Shown here: positions 5,479 through 6,450 of the stretch, piece after piece
Layout of the letters: every line of letters begins with the position of its first letter
Numbering within the stretch: the stretch's first letter is position 1
Source: Caldisericaceae bacterium
GTDB taxonomy: Bacteria > Caldisericota > Caldisericia > Caldisericales > Caldisericaceae
Assembly: GCA_021161495.1 (NCBI GenBank)
Contig: JAGHAO010000021.1
Span: 1 to 6,450 of the forward strand
Direction of reading: 5' to 3'
DNA length: 6,450 bases
Notes under the pieces: generated by a model
Database searches by the model: none
What the model was told of the DNA's origin: nothing
The model's input: the letters and a program-made list of their open reading frames with translations, nothing else
Position numbers and translations under genes: made by a program

Positions 5479-6450
5479 AGCTTTTCGAATTCTTTCCACG
5501 GCAATTTTCAAATTTTCAAGCGAATTTGCATACGAAATTCGGATAAACCCTTCTCCGTATTTCCCGAACGTATTTCCCGGAATTGTTGCAACCCCGTTTT
5601 CCAGAAGTTTCATAACAAATTCATTGGAAGAAATCCCGAAGCTTTTAATATTTGGAAAAACGTAAAACGCACCTTCCGGTTTCAAAACACTCATACCTTT
5701 TATGTTATTCAAAGATTTCACGATAAAATCCCTGCGCTTTTTATACTCAACCACCATTTTGTCAACCGCATCCTGAGGGCCTCTCAGCGCCTCAATTCCC
5801 GCAATTTGAGTAAACGTTGCGGTACAGGAATTTGAAGAAACAAGAAATTTATTAAAAATCTTCGCTATGTTTTTCGGAGCGACGCCGTATCCGAGCCTCC
5901 AACCCGTCATTGCGTAAGTCTTTGAAAAGCCGTCAAGAATAATCGTTCTTTCCTTCATACCCGGAACAGACGCAATACTGTAAAATTTTCCTTCGTAAAC
6001 AATCCTCGAATAAATCTCGTCGGACAAAACGTAGAAATCGTTTTTGATCGCTTGCTCCGCAATAAATTCGAGATCTTCTTTCGAAAAGATATTCCCTGTT
6101 GGGTTTGCCGGAGAGATAAGCACAAAAAGTTTCGTCTTGGGGCTTACGATACTTTTAAAATAATCCCTGTCAAAGGAGAATCCCTTTTCGTATTTCAAAG
6201 GCAAAGAAACAACTTTCGCCCCGAATAACCCTGCATCCGTTCTATAAGGATAATATCCGGGATCCTGCACGATCACTTCGTCCCCCGGGCTCAGAAGTGC
6301 CATCATCGTGTAAAAAATAATATTCTTTCCGCCGGGAACTACTACAACCTCATCAGGAGAAACGGATATTCCCCGCGTCTTACCGATATAATCGGCAATT
6401 TCCTCGCGGAGTTCCGGAAGGCCCTGTGAAGGCGCGTAATGAGTAAATCC
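5458..6450 (-). CDS. Class I PLP-dependent aminotransferase (aspartate/aromatic type), 5' end outside window
   Basis: Fold-type I aminotransferase exchanging an amino group between an amino acid and a 2-oxo acid. 330 residues are visible, open to the window edge with no start codon; family members are about 385-400 residues, so some 55-70 N-terminal residues lie beyond 6450. The in-frame ATG at 6306 is internal, because the preceding 48 codons encode conserved family sequence (FTHYAPSQGLPELREE and VVVVPGGKN). Visible residues, numbered from 6450, include Asn116 of NPTG, Asp144 of SDEIY, the PLP lysine Lys177 in DGFSKTYAMTGWRLGY, and Arg304 in GFIRIS, which binds the substrate carboxylate. Substrate cannot be assigned: aspartate, aromatic acids, or the 2-oxo acid of methionine salvage are all possible. 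It converges on mtaD and is not in its operon. Confidence 0.9.
   Translation of the reverse strand, partial: GFTHYAPSQGLPELREEIADYIGKTRGISVSPDEVVVVPGGKNIIFYTMMALLSPGDEVIVQDPGYYPYRTDAGLFGAKVVSLPLKYEKGFSFDRDYFKSIVSPKTKLFVLISPANPTGNIFSKEDLEFIAEQAIKNDFYVLSDEIYSRIVYEGKFYSIASVPGMKERTIILDGFSKTYAMTGWRLGYGVAPKNIAKIFNKFLVSSNSCTATFTQIAGIEALRGPQDAVDKMVVEYKKRRDFIVKSLNNIKGMSVLKPEGAFYVFPNIKSFGISSNEFVMKLLENGVATIPGNTFGKYGEGFIRISYANSLENLKIAVERIRKAVKKLST

Noticed and set aside
5458..6306. ATG at 6306 as the true start of the aminotransferase
   Set aside because: The frame remains open to the window edge, and the 48 codons upstream encode conserved aminotransferase sequence, so the start lies beyond 6450.
1..6450. 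CRISPR array, tRNA/rRNA gene, insertion sequence or prophage genes
   Set aside because: No regularly spaced repeats, cloverleaf-like sequence, transposase or phage motifs were recognised; nearly all the DNA is accounted for by six housekeeping-type genes.

Overview
The window holds six protein genes in three blocks, with almost no non-coding DNA apart from one 158-bp divergent promoter region. The DNA is moderately AT-rich and tightly packed, with start/stop overlaps of 1, 4 and 29 bases. An aminopropyltransferase resembling the Thermus type, a short Thermotoga-type AdoMet decarboxylase and a PilB/GspE-PilC/GspF pair suggest a thermophilic bacterium from a deep or little-studied lineage such as Caldisericota or Thermotogota-like groups. 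This placement is an inference with low confidence. No RNA gene, CRISPR array or mobile element was found.

Left block (minus strand, 2710 down to 1): a type IV pilus or type II secretion assembly ATPase (PilB/GspE) followed by its inner-membrane platform partner (PilC/GspF). The two are joined by a TAATG stop/start overlap, and the second gene runs off the left edge. The ATPase begins with what looks like a complete MshEN cyclic-di-GMP-binding signature. Its promoter is placed so that the transcript would begin at the A of the ATG, i.e. a leaderless mRNA.

Middle block (plus strand, 2869 to 5466): a three-gene operon for making polyamines and handling their by-product. SpeH/SpeD decarboxylates S-adenosylmethionine. 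The SpeE-family enzyme transfers the aminopropyl group to an amine and releases 5'-methylthioadenosine (MTA). The amidohydrolase MtaD deaminates MTA, and probably S-adenosylhomocysteine, to the inosine derivative. The operon has an extended -10 promoter carrying one palindrome between its -35 and -10 boxes and a second just after the predicted start of transcription.

Right block (minus strand, 6450 down to 5458): a class I PLP aminotransferase whose N-terminus lies beyond the right edge. It converges on mtaD. The two coding regions overlap by 9 bp, and both stop codons lie inside one perfect 13-bp inverted repeat that probably terminates transcription from both sides.

Most of the window is recognisable core biology. 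The points most worth following are the predicted cyclic-di-GMP-responsive, leaderless pilus ATPase, the substrate of the aminopropyltransferase, the coupling of polyamine synthesis to MTA deamination, the paired palindromes at the spe promoter and the shared terminator made from two gene ends.
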